From NCBI RefSeq assembly GCF_018882085.1, contig NZ_JACVPB010000006.1:56802-120801 (forward strand): a DNA stretch of 64,000 bases, read 5' to 3'. This DNA comes from Polynucleobacter sp. AP-Reno-20A-A9 (GTDB lineage Bacteria; Pseudomonadota; Gammaproteobacteria; Burkholderiales; Burkholderiaceae). Both the position numbers and the translations under genes were made by a program. This document shows, piece by piece, positions 10,678-18,221 of the stretch; position 1 is the stretch's first letter; the number at the start of each line of letters is the position of its first letter. The notes below the pieces were generated by a model. The model made no database searches. It was not told the DNA's origin and saw only the letters and a program-made list of their open reading frames with translations.

Positions 10678-11976
10678 ATGCTATCTGTACTCACCCGATT
10701 CTTTGTCATTATTTGCGTCGCATTTGTATTGGCGTTCACAACATTGTCTTTATGGGGTGGGCAGTGGGCTATTGCAGTAGGAATTTCTGTAATCTCCATT
10801 CCGCTTGTCTACGCTTACATTAACTTAGCGCGCCTCAGAAAATATATTCTTGCCGATTCTGTTGAAAGCATGCCCTTACCCAGTGGATTTTGGGAGGAGG
10901 TTTTTTTTAGACTTCAACGCCTAGTCAGAAATCTGAAGCAACATATCCGAAGCATTGAGCAGCAACACGAGCACTTTATCGAGGCATTTCAGGCTTCTCC
11001 CAATGGAATCGTCATGCTCGATGAGAGTGACCAAATCGAATGGTGTAACAGCATTGCTGAGAGATTCTTTGGGCTCATCTTTAAGCGCGATGTCATGCAG
11101 CGCATTAACTTTTTAATTCGACGCCCTGAATTCATACAGTATTTAAATAAACGTAATTTTGATGAGCCATTGCTGATGGAGCGCATGGGCCGTGATGGCA
11201 GCTTGAGCCTGATGCTTCAGGCTTTTCCCTTTGGTCAAAAGCGCCATTTACTTTTAGTGCAGGACGTCACTGATTTACAAAAAGCCGATGCAATGCGTCG
11301 TGACTTCGTGGCCAACGTTTCTCATGAAATGCGCACGCCGATCACTGTGCTCATGGGCTTCTTGGAGACTGTTCAGTCCCTGGAGCTCAAAAAGGATCAG
11401 CAGGATCAATACTTTGCCATGATGATGTCCCAAGCGCAGAGAATGAAGAGCTTGGTTGAGGATTTATTGACCTTGGCAAACCTTGAGTCAAATGCACTGC
11501 CAGCTACAAACACGGTAGTGAAAGTTGAGACTTTAATGGCGCTTCTGAAAAATGATGCTGAAGCACTTTCTCAGGGCAAGCATGCCTTTACTTTTGATCT
11601 GAATTCAAAATGTAATTTGTTGGGTGATGAAAGAGAAATTCTTTCTGCATTCAGCAATTTGGTATCCAACGCTATCCGCTACACACCCGATATTGGCTCG
11701 ATTCGCGTCGAATGGAGTGTTAACGAACAAGGGCAGGGTGAGTTCTCGGTTGCTGATACGGGCCCAGGCATTGCATCTGAGCACTTGTCAAGATTAACTG
11801 AGCGCTTCTATCGCGTAGATAGAAGTCGATCAAGGGATACGGGTGGAACAGGTTTGGGTTTAGCTATTGTTAAGCATATTGCCAATCGGCACCAAGCTCA
11901 GCTGGTAATAGAAAGTACTCCGGGAAGAGGTAGTAAATTTATGCTCCGCTTCCCTAAGGACCGGGTTACTTCATAA
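10678..11976 (+). CDS. phoR: Phosphate regulon sensor histidine kinase PhoR
   Basis: Membrane histidine kinase of 432 residues. Two N-terminal hydrophobic segments (about residues 5-45) have almost no periplasmic loop, as in other PhoR proteins, followed by a charged linker and a PAS domain (ASPNGIVMLDESDQIEWCN). The DHp domain has FVANVSHEMRTPITVL, with the phospho-acceptor His in SHEMRTP. The ATPase domain shows the N box (LVSNAIRYTP), G1 (VADTGPGI) and G2 (TGGTGLGLAIVKHI). It phosphorylates PhoB when the PstSCAB-PhoU complex reports low phosphate. Confidence 0.95.
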   Translation: MLSVLTRFFVIICVAFVLAFTTLSLWGGQWAIAVGISVISIPLVYAYINLARLRKYILADSVESMPLPSGFWEEVFFRLQRLVRNLKQHIRSIEQQHEHFIEAFQASPNGIVMLDESDQIEWCNSIAERFFGLIFKRDVMQRINFLIRRPEFIQYLNKRNFDEPLLMERMGRDGSLSLMLQAFPFGQKRHLLLVQDVTDLQKADAMRRDFVANVSHEMRTPITVLMGFLETVQSLELKKDQQDQYFAMMMSQAQRMKSLVEDLLTLANLESNALPATNTVVKVETLMALLKNDAEALSQGKHAFTFDLNSKCNLLGDEREILSAFSNLVSNAIRYTPDIGSIRVEWSVNEQGQGEFSVADTGPGIASEHLSRLTERFYRVDRSRSRDTGGTGLGLAIVKHIANRHQAQLVIESTPGRGSKFMLRFPKDRVTS

Positions 11977-11979
11977 GTC

Positions 11980-12186
11980 TCAGTCTTTTTTCTTTTTCTT
12001 CTTCTTTTTAGATTCTTTTGGGAGCTTCTCTGCTTTCCCGTCTGCATACAGACACCAAACCTTGATTTCCTCGAGTAGTTCCACTAACTCTTCATGGGGA
12101 AGGTTTTTCAAATCCATCAAGCTAATGCTGCCAGACTCTTGCAATTGTTTAACTGCATCTTCGTATAGATATTTATTCATATTCAT
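11980..12186 (-). CDS. Small hypothetical protein with poly-lysine tail
   Basis: I do not recognise a family. The frame encodes 68 residues from ATG 12186 (alternatives GTG 12195 and ATG 12180; none has a clear ribosome site). The body is acidic and helical (LKNLPHEELVELLEEIKVW) with one Cys, and it ends in KESKKKKKKKKD, a run of eight lysines encoded by an A-rich, slippage-prone tract. It stops 3 bp from the convergent phoR stop. The acidic body plus lysine tail could suit binding to a polyanion such as polyphosphate or RNA; that is speculation. Confidence 0.6.
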   Translation of the reverse strand: MNMNKYLYEDAVKQLQESGSISLMDLKNLPHEELVELLEEIKVWCLYADGKAEKLPKESKKKKKKKKD

Positions 12187-12264
12187 TCGACCCACAGGTT
12201 AAGTTGGGGGTAATCCTAGCAAACTAATATGACAAAACTGCTTTTTGAGGCCTTAAAGAGGGTT

Positions 12265-12741
12265 TTAGTCAGGTTCCCCGGATACTTCCGAGCTTCTTTT
12301 GATCCCGGTCATTCTGGTCACGAGCCTTTCTAAGGGGCCCCCTATGATCAGAGTGAGCAAAATAGCCCCCAGACTGAGTCCGCCTAGAGCAAATTGACCC
12401 GCTCCAAAAGCAGCGCCAATTAGCGCGCAGGACCAAATACTTGCTGCGGTAGTGAGGCCATGGATTTTTTGTAATCTCTGCTCGCGAATAATAACGCCAG
12501 CCCCCAAAAAGCCAAGGCCGGTTATCAGGCCTTGCAAAACACGGCTGACAGATTGCGCATCATCTTGAACAAAGTCGCTAATGAGTAAAACAGCGGTTGC
12601 GGAACCAATGGCTACTAACGAATGCGTACGAATGCCTGCAGGTTTGTGGTGAAGCCAGCGATTTAGGCCTAGTATGGTGCCCACTAGCAATGCCAGGCCC
12701 AATCTTAGTGCGATAGTGCCGTATAAATCCCATTGAGTCAT
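12265..12741 (-). CDS. MgtC/SapB family membrane protein, short form
   Basis: A 158-residue inner-membrane protein with about four to five hydrophobic segments. The MgtC family core is clear: [47 protein letters not shown] and GLTTAASIWSCALIGAA. It lacks the C-terminal ACT-like domain of full-length MgtC, as in YhiD-like proteins. In Salmonella, MgtC inhibits the F-ATPase and has been reported to activate PhoR; here it lies next to phoR, on the opposite strand. Start ATG 12741. Confidence 0.88.
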   Translation of the reverse strand: MTQWDLYGTIALRLGLALLVGTILGLNRWLHHKPAGIRTHSLVAIGSATAVLLISDFVQDDAQSVSRVLQGLITGLGFLGAGVIIREQRLQKIHGLTTAASIWSCALIGAAFGAGQFALGGLSLGAILLTLIIGGPLERLVTRMTGIKRSSEVSGEPD

Positions 12742-12891
12742 ACAAATTCCTTTGCAAAAGCAAGTATCTATGTTTTCAAGTGTATATCAGGTGCTTTGAA
12801 TGGTCATAAATAAGCCATCACCTTGACATGTTTTATAGCAATAATTTCCATGAACGTATTTTTAAATAAATCTTTAAAAAAGGATGATGCG

Positions 12892-12984
12892 ATGAAGAAA
12901 TTTCTGATATTGGTTTGGCAGGCATGGTACGAGGCAAGGCGGGCTTATGCAAAGCGCTACGTTTTGCATAAGCTGGGCAGTTAA
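12892..12984 (+). CDS. Very small basic protein, hypothetical
   Basis: A 30-residue frame starting MKKFLILVWQAWYEARRAYA and ending LHKLGS. It is supported by an AAGGA ribosome site seven bases before ATG 12892; the frame also opens at ATG 12850 (44 residues) without a ribosome site. It has a hydrophobic/aromatic start and a basic amphipathic helix, so it may lie at the membrane surface. I know no family with confidence. It stands alone between the short MgtC gene (opposite strand) and another small frame. Confidence 0.4.
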   Translation: MKKFLILVWQAWYEARRAYAKRYVLHKLGS

Positions 12985-13083
12985 TTTGAAACCCAGATTT
13001 ATCGGACCTCAAGTTTTGCATATTAATAAAACTGCCATAAATTAAGCTTAAGATCAGCCTTTTTACATAAGACTTTATTCCAT

Positions 13084-13260
13084 ATGACTGAGAATCTTGC
13101 TAAGTATCTTCCGTTGGCGCTAAGAATAGGCGTCGATGGAAAACTGACATTTGAAAACGTTGAGAACGAAACTATTTTTCAGAATCAACAATTAGATTCT
13201 CATCAAAATCCATTTTTAATGGATGGGAGATTCTCTCTTCGTCTTGATGAAATCATTTAA
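13084..13260 (+). CDS. Small hypothetical protein
   Basis: A 58-residue frame (MTENLAKYLPLALRIGVDGK...DEII) that ends 25 bp before the arsC-like gene on the same strand, so the two may be cotranscribed. There is no obvious ribosome site, signal peptide or membrane segment. Composition is acidic and soluble. I do not recognise the family and the gene call is tentative. Confidence 0.4.
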   Translation: MTENLAKYLPLALRIGVDGKLTFENVENETIFQNQQLDSHQNPFLMDGRFSLRLDEII

Positions 13261-13285
13261 TAAAAATTACAGCGCATAAAAATTA

Positions 13286-13789
13286 ATGAGCAATCAGCAC
13301 AATATTTTATTTTTATGTACTGGAAATTCCGCTAGATCCATTCTTGGTGAAGTATTGGCAACTACGTTGAGCCATGGACGCTTTATAGGATATTCGGCTG
13401 GCTCTAGGCCTGTAAATTATGTGCATCCAATTGCATTACGTATTGCAAAAGAGCTAGACTATCCGCTTGAGAAGTTGCGCAGCAAAAGCTGGGATGAGTT
13501 TGGTACAGATAGGGCTCCGCATATGGATTTCATCATTACCGTCTGTGACTCTGCTGCCGGGGAGGAGTGCCCCTACTGGCCTGGACATCCTGCTAGCGCC
13601 CACTGGGGGTTTGCTGATCCTACGGCTGTGGATTCTGGGGATGCTGCCATGTTGGATGCATTCAGGCAGGTTGAAATGGGGCTGCGAAATCGCATCGAGC
13701 TACTCATGGATTTACCCATGGATAAATTAGACCACCTACAAATTAAGAATGAGTTGCAGTCTATTCATCATCGCCTAAAGTTCAGATAG
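13286..13789 (+). CDS. ArsC-like low-molecular-weight protein phosphatase
   Basis: A 167-residue member of the LMW protein-tyrosine-phosphatase/ArsC fold. The P-loop is FLCTGNSARS (Cys-x5-Arg), and the segment [21 protein letters not shown] carries the further Cys residues used by thioredoxin-type arsenate reductases. A second copy lies in the ars operon at 26460. This one has CTGNSAR, as in classic LMW phosphatases; the ars copy has CTHNSAR. It is orphan: no arsR or efflux gene adjoins it, and it sits between phoR/mgtC and a DUF2252 gene. It may reduce arsenate or act on a phosphoprotein. A terminator follows. Confidence 0.85.
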   Translation: MSNQHNILFLCTGNSARSILGEVLATTLSHGRFIGYSAGSRPVNYVHPIALRIAKELDYPLEKLRSKSWDEFGTDRAPHMDFIITVCDSAAGEECPYWPGHPASAHWGFADPTAVDSGDAAMLDAFRQVEMGLRNRIELLMDLPMDKLDHLQIKNELQSIHHRLKFR

Positions 13790-13804
13790 GCAAGACTATT
13801 GAAT

Positions 13805-13832
13805 AAAGGGTTAAGATTGAATTTAACCCTTT
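13805..13832 (+). terminator. Terminator after the arsC-like gene
   Basis: AAAGGGTTAA pairs perfectly with TTAACCCTTT (10 bp) around an eight-base loop, ending in a short T tract. It lies between the phosphatase stop and ATG 13844, which argues against the upstream TTG 13799 as the start of the next gene. Confidence 0.65.
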
Positions 13833-13843
13833 TGAGGAAGTTG

Positions 13844-15286
13844 ATGTCTAAAGAGAAAAAGCCCAAGTTTGCTGTTCTTAGGTCGGTAGAGTCTTTTAGT
13901 AACCCTAGACCCAGCATCAAAAAACGCATGGCAGATGGCAGGGCATTGCGAAAAGTGGTCAGAATTGCTCAGCAGGGTATCTATACCCCACCAAAACATC
14001 GAATTGACCCTATCAGCATTCTGGAGAGCCAAGCCAAGACTCGAATCGAGTCCTTGATTCCGATTCGATATGAGCGCATGCTGCAGTCGCCCTTTGCATT
14101 TTATCGAGGGGGAGCCGCAATCATGGCTCAAGACTTAGCCAACCAGCCATGTACCAATATCACAGTTCAGCTTTGTGGGGATATGCACGTATCTAACTTT
14201 GGCTTGTTCGGAACTGCCGAGCACCGATTAGTATTTGGCATTAATGACTTTGACGAAACTTTGCCTGGTAGTTGGGAGTGGGATCTCAAGCGTCTTGTTG
14301 CCAGTGCGGTGATTGCCTGTGAAAGCAATGGTGGCGACAAAGTGTTAAGTAAAAAAATAGTGTTTCGTATTTGTACTGAATACCAAAAGCGGGTGGCTCA
14401 ATATGCTCAAATGCCATATTTAGACCTGGCTCAAGAATTTATTAGTGATACAGATATACGTAAGCATTTTTCCAAAGAACATCAAAAGCAAATTGATCTT
14501 TACTTAAAGCAGACGAAAGGGCAGGGCAATATACAAGTACTACAAAAACTGACTACGCTTGTTGGTAAGGATAGAAAGATCATCAATAAGCCTCCATTAA
14601 TTGAGCATTTTGAAGGGAATGCTTACGGGCAACCTCTAAGCTCACTTATTAATAAGGCCTTGTTAAATTATTCAAGTACTTTACTAGCTGATCGCAAGAT
14701 TCTGTTTGAGCGTTACTTTTTAAAAGATTTCGCACGTAAGGTAGTTGGCGTGGGAAGTGTGGGCACTAATTGCTTGGTTCTTTATTTTGAGGGTGATAGT
14801 GAAAATGATCCCTTATTCTTACAATACAAGGAGGCTCAAAAATCTGTCTTGAGTCCTTATCTAGGGGCATCTATTTACCGTGATATGGGCCAGCGTGTGG
14901 TTTCTGGCCAGAGATTGCTGCAGGGCGCCCCCGACATCTTTTTAAATTACGGCTCCATACAGTTTGATATAGACAAAAGCGAGGGATTTTATCTCCGGCA
15001 ACTACGCGATATGAAAGGCGGTATTCCGATTGGTCCAGGCGGAGTCTCCCTAAAGAACTTTGTCGACTATTCCAAATTATTTGGCTGGGCACTCGCCCTT
15101 GGGCATGCCCGTTCTGGTGATTCTGCCGAGCTTGCTGGATATTGTGGTGAATCAAAAGAGTTTGGAGAGGCAATGTATTCATTTGCTAGATCCTATGCAA
15201 AGCAGAATGAGCAGGACTTCGAGTTATTTCGTAAGGCGGTTAAATCTGGTAGATTGAAGACGGCTAAGAAAAAAACAGCCCTTTAA
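13844..15286 (+). CDS. DUF2252 family protein
   Basis: A 480-residue protein from ATG 13844, chosen for GAGGAAG just upstream. DUF2252 proteins look like distant kinase-fold enzymes. Here LCGDMHVSNFGLFG (about residue 110) resembles a catalytic HxxN loop and GINDFDETLPGSWEWDLKRL a metal-binding D, as in aminoglycoside-phosphotransferase-like folds. Function is unknown. The C terminus is Lys-rich (RLKTAKKKTAL). The next gene is the Pho-controlled alkaline phosphatase 83 bp away, but the Pho box lies between them, so they are separate transcription units. Family call firm, biochemical role not. Confidence 0.88.
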   Translation: MSKEKKPKFAVLRSVESFSNPRPSIKKRMADGRALRKVVRIAQQGIYTPPKHRIDPISILESQAKTRIESLIPIRYERMLQSPFAFYRGGAAIMAQDLANQPCTNITVQLCGDMHVSNFGLFGTAEHRLVFGINDFDETLPGSWEWDLKRLVASAVIACESNGGDKVLSKKIVFRICTEYQKRVAQYAQMPYLDLAQEFISDTDIRKHFSKEHQKQIDLYLKQTKGQGNIQVLQKLTTLVGKDRKIINKPPLIEHFEGNAYGQPLSSLINKALLNYSSTLLADRKILFERYFLKDFARKVVGVGSVGTNCLVLYFEGDSENDPLFLQYKEAQKSVLSPYLGASIYRDMGQRVVSGQRLLQGAPDIFLNYGSIQFDIDKSEGFYLRQLRDMKGGIPIGPGGVSLKNFVDYSKLFGWALALGHARSGDSAELAGYCGESKEFGEAMYSFARSYAKQNEQDFELFRKAVKSGRLKTAKKKTAL

Positions 15287-15300
15287 GTCGTATCAGGTGA

Positions 15301-15336
15301 TAGTCATCAGAGTGTCACGTTATTGGTGGATATTTT
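15301..15336 (+). promoter_or_regulatory. Pho box and -10 of the alkaline phosphatase gene
   Basis: TAGTCATCAGAGTGTCAC (15301-15318) has GTCAT and GTCAC cores 11 bp apart, 12 of 18 bases matching the pstS box. TATTTT (15331-15336), 12 bp after it, or the overlapping GATATT can serve as -10. It lies 52 bp before the start codon. Confidence 0.75.
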
Positions 15337-15369
15337 AGGGTCCCTAGGCTTATTCACCATTTCGATTTT

Positions 15370-17115
15370 ATGAAAACTCTCCGCCTTATCAAGATCGCCT
15401 CCTTCATTTTTTTTGGATCGATTGCAGGATTCATTCAAGCTGCGGCTATCTATCCAATCGACCAAGCTGCCATCTTGGCTGGATCTCGGTTTGATATCAA
15501 GATTGAATTTAATACCGTCATTAATTCCGGGGATGCTGTAATCGAACTCAATGGCATGCCTATAAATAAAATCATTAGCGTCAAGCCCGAGTTTATTTCC
15601 AATGAAAATGGTAAAGGTAGCTCGATTCTTTATAGAGACGTGCAGCTATCTAAGGCTGGTAAATATCAAATCGTTGCTCGGGCAGCCCAGGAGCGGTCAC
15701 AAGTGAATTGGGATGTATATGCAACTAGTCCTCGCCGCGTAAAAAATGTGATTCTATTTATTGGCGATGGGATGACGATTGCCAACCGCACAACCGCAAG
15801 AGTCCTCTCCAAAGGAATTCAAGAGGGTAAATATCAAGGCAGACTGGCATTTGACGATATGCCCAGCACAGCCATGATAGGTACTTCAGGGTCTGATTCT
15901 CTCATTACAGACTCTGCCAATTCTATGAGTGCATACACAACGGGGCATAAGACGGCAGTGAATGCTATGGGTGTTTATGTCTCCCGAGCCAGCGATAATC
16001 TCTCGCATCCCAGGGTCGAAACGATTGCAGAGCTGATCAAGCGCAAAACTAAAATGGCGGTCGGCATTGTTTCTGATGCCGAGTTGGAGGATGCGACCCC
16101 GGGCGCAATGGTTTCACATACAAGGCGTAGAGCAGACAAACAATATATCGCTGATTGGCTCTTATCTAGTGGTGCAGAAGTAATTCTTGGAGGCGGCTCC
16201 GCCTATTTTTATCCGCAATCTACCAAGGGTTCAAAGCGTAAAGATGAGAAGAACTTGGTAGATAGCTTTAAGTCCGATGGATATCAATTGGCCTTTACAA
16301 AACAGGAGTTGCTTTCAGCCTCTGAAAAGAAGGCAACTAAGAAATTATTTGGCGTCTTTCATCCTGACAATATGGATGGATCGCTGGATCGTTTGTATCT
16401 GAAAAAGAATACGGTTGAACAATTTCCCAACCAGCCAGATTTAACCGAGATGACTCAATCAGCCATTGATGTTCTGTCCAGAAATCCCAATGGATTTTTC
16501 TTGATGGTGGAGGCGGCTTTGATTGATAAGTTCAATCACCCTCTGGATTGGGAGCGAGCTGCATTTGACACCATCATGCTGAGTAATGCCGTGCAAATCG
16601 CTAAAGAATTTGCTAAAACACACCCAGATACATTAATCATTGTGACGCCTGATCACACCCACAGCGGATCCATTAGCGGGGTAGTGCATGATGAGAAGCC
16701 AGGATCGTTACGTGAAAAGGTGGGCATTTACGCTGAGGCTGGCTATCCAAATTACCCAAAAGCAGATATTCAGGGTTATCCAAATAAGATCGATGTCTCT
16801 AAGCGCATTGCATTTTTCTATGGCAACTACCCCGATCATTATGAAACACTGCATCCTAAGCTTGATAGCACATTTGTTCCTGCTGTTAAAGACGAGTCCG
16901 GGAAATATGTAGCCAATCAAAAATATATCCAACTACAAGAGGATGCTATTCATGTAGGTGGAAACCTGCCAACGCACCAAGAGTCAGGCGTTCATACTGC
17001 GGATGATGCCGTTCTGAATGCCATGGGCCCTGGTTCAGAAAAATTCAAGGGTTTTATGGACAACACGGAGGTCTTTATGATCATGGTGGACACCTTAGGC
17101 CTGGGATCTAAGTAA
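15370..17115 (+). CDS. Secreted alkaline phosphatase (PhoA superfamily)
   Basis: A 581-residue alkaline phosphatase. A signal peptide ends about residue 25, followed by an N-terminal Ig-like beta domain of about 95 residues ([19 protein letters not shown]) not found in E. coli PhoA. The catalytic domain has metal ligand Asp in LFIGDGM (about 131) and the nucleophile region [18 protein letters not shown]. It also has the zinc ligands in [10 protein letters not shown] and the C-terminal His in GVHTADDA. It would free phosphate from organic esters in the periplasm or outside. A Pho box precedes it. The downstream mgtC starts 10 bp after its stop, so the two are probably one operon. Confidence 0.93.
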   Translation: MKTLRLIKIASFIFFGSIAGFIQAAAIYPIDQAAILAGSRFDIKIEFNTVINSGDAVIELNGMPINKIISVKPEFISNENGKGSSILYRDVQLSKAGKYQIVARAAQERSQVNWDVYATSPRRVKNVILFIGDGMTIANRTTARVLSKGIQEGKYQGRLAFDDMPSTAMIGTSGSDSLITDSANSMSAYTTGHKTAVNAMGVYVSRASDNLSHPRVETIAELIKRKTKMAVGIVSDAELEDATPGAMVSHTRRRADKQYIADWLLSSGAEVILGGGSAYFYPQSTKGSKRKDEKNLVDSFKSDGYQLAFTKQELLSASEKKATKKLFGVFHPDNMDGSLDRLYLKKNTVEQFPNQPDLTEMTQSAIDVLSRNPNGFFLMVEAALIDKFNHPLDWERAAFDTIMLSNAVQIAKEFAKTHPDTLIIVTPDHTHSGSISGVVHDEKPGSLREKVGIYAEAGYPNYPKADIQGYPNKIDVSKRIAFFYGNYPDHYETLHPKLDSTFVPAVKDESGKYVANQKYIQLQEDAIHVGGNLPTHQESGVHTADDAVLNAMGPGSEKFKGFMDNTEVFMIMVDTLGLGSK

Positions 17116-17125
17116 ACTTTTCGAT

Positions 17126-17842
17126 ATGGAATTCATTAACAACATTAACTATGGTTCGCTTACCGATACAGGCGTCAGTCTTTGCACAGCCTTTGTTTTG
17201 GGTGGGTTAATTGGTTTAGAGCGCCAATACCGCCAACGAACTGCAGGTTTAAGAACTAACATCCTAGTAGCTATTGGAGCTGCAATCTTTGTAGACGCTG
17301 GTAATCGCCTCACTGGTCATGATGGCGCTGTTCATGTGATGGCTTATGTGGTTTCTGGGATTGGCTTTTTGGGTGCCGGCGTCATCATGCGGGAAGAGGG
17401 TAACGTCAGGGGAATCAATACTGCTGCTACCTTATGGGCATCGGGCGCAGTTGGTGCATGCGCAGGAGCTGATTTAATTCTAGAGGCTTGCTTGGCTACC
17501 GTTTTTGTTCTTGCGGCCAACACCTTACTCCGCCCAGTGGTCAGCTTAATTAATAGGCAGCCACTCGATACCGAAGCAGTGGAGGTGACGAATTCGATAT
17601 ACATCATCACCCCTAAGCATGCCCAAAAGCATGCCTTGAAGCAATTTATTAAGGCGCTAGAGGAGGCGGGCTATCAAACCCAAGATATTGAAGTGCATCA
17701 GTTTGGAAGCGATGATGTCGAAATACAGGCCGTTTTAACGGCATCGGCTGTTGATGGGGATGAGATGGATCAGTTAATCGCCAAAATTGCCGATCAAGAT
17801 TTCGTGACCCAGGCATTCTGGAGCCCCAGTACAACGGATTAA
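17126..17842 (+). CDS. MgtC family membrane protein, full length
   Basis: A 238-residue inner-membrane protein. The N-terminal half has about five hydrophobic segments with the MgtC signatures [43 protein letters not shown] and [16 protein letters not shown]. The C-terminal ~75 residues form a soluble ACT-like domain ([18 protein letters not shown]...). Ten bases separate it from the alkaline phosphatase, so it is probably induced from the same Pho box. MgtC proteins are known to inhibit F-ATPase and, in Salmonella, to stimulate PhoR; either would fit a phosphate-starvation role, but this is inference. Confidence 0.92.
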   Translation: MEFINNINYGSLTDTGVSLCTAFVLGGLIGLERQYRQRTAGLRTNILVAIGAAIFVDAGNRLTGHDGAVHVMAYVVSGIGFLGAGVIMREEGNVRGINTAATLWASGAVGACAGADLILEACLATVFVLAANTLLRPVVSLINRQPLDTEAVEVTNSIYIITPKHAQKHALKQFIKALEEAGYQTQDIEVHQFGSDDVEIQAVLTASAVDGDEMDQLIAKIADQDFVTQAFWSPSTTD

Positions 17843-17862
17843 GCCATGTATATGTATTGACA

Positions 17863-17892
17863 CAATATTGAAATATTTCTGGTTCAGTATTG
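17863..17892. promoter_or_regulatory. Inverted repeat before the GDCC protein gene
   Basis: CAATATTGAA and TTCAGTATTG are inverted copies (9 of 10, the odd pair a G:U) around ten bases. The repeat ends 5 bp before GTG 17897. It may be an operator or an mRNA hairpin covering the ribosome site; no regulator is assigned. Confidence 0.35.
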
Positions 17893-17896
17893 GATT

Positions 17897-18109
17897 GTGA
17901 ATACAAACATTGCTTTTATAGAATCTATCGTTACCTGCCCTCATTGCCAAGCTTCAGAGGCTATCAATAGTGAGCATGGTGCATCTCAGCACTTATACCG
18001 CTGCCGCTCCTGTAGCGCTATCTTGAAGCCAAAATCTGGCGATTGCTGCATTTTGTGTAGCTTCGGAAATCGCGATTGTTCTAGCTCAGAGCAAAACCTA
18101 GCAGCCTAG
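17897..18109 (+). CDS. Small Cys-rich protein of the GDCCVxC type
   Basis: A 70-residue protein from GTG 17897. It has a zinc-ribbon-like pair TCPHCQ...YRCRSC followed by GDCCILCSFG, matching the GDCCVxC motif (V to I) of a small family that includes selenoproteins in some bacteria. All positions here are ordinary Cys codons. Members are often found near mercury, arsenic or redox genes; the function is unknown. It lies 54 bp after mgtC and 40 bp before the Pho box of ppx. The start codon is uncertain because no strong ribosome site is visible. Confidence 0.75.
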   Translation: MNTNIAFIESIVTCPHCQASEAINSEHGASQHLYRCRSCSAILKPKSGDCCILCSFGNRDCSSSEQNLAA

Positions 18110-18148
18110 AAAGGGCTCACCTATCCCAGCCACAAAGGCTTGCTGTTG

Positions 18149-18182
18149 ATTTCATCAAGATGTCATGGTTTTTACATAAAAT
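18149..18182 (+). promoter_or_regulatory. Pho box and -10 of ppx
   Basis: ATTTCATCAAGATGTCAT (18149-18166) matches the pstS box at about 14 of 18 positions with half-sites 11 bp apart. TAAAAT (18177-18182, 5 of 6 to consensus) starts exactly 10 bp after it. This is the geometry of a PhoB-activated promoter. Confidence 0.75.
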
Positions 18183-18221
18183 AGACATAATTGATACAGC
18201 ATTCCATTTTTGGGGAGTATT

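Noticed and set aside
12801..12818. A further Pho-box-like sequence, TGGTCATAAATAAGCCAT
   Set aside because: Only about 12 of 18 positions match and no -10 lies at the right distance; the downstream gene is a doubtful 30-residue frame.
13799..13843. Earlier TTG start for the DUF2252 gene
   Set aside because: This stretch forms a perfect terminator hairpin for the preceding gene, and ATG 13844 has a good ribosome site.
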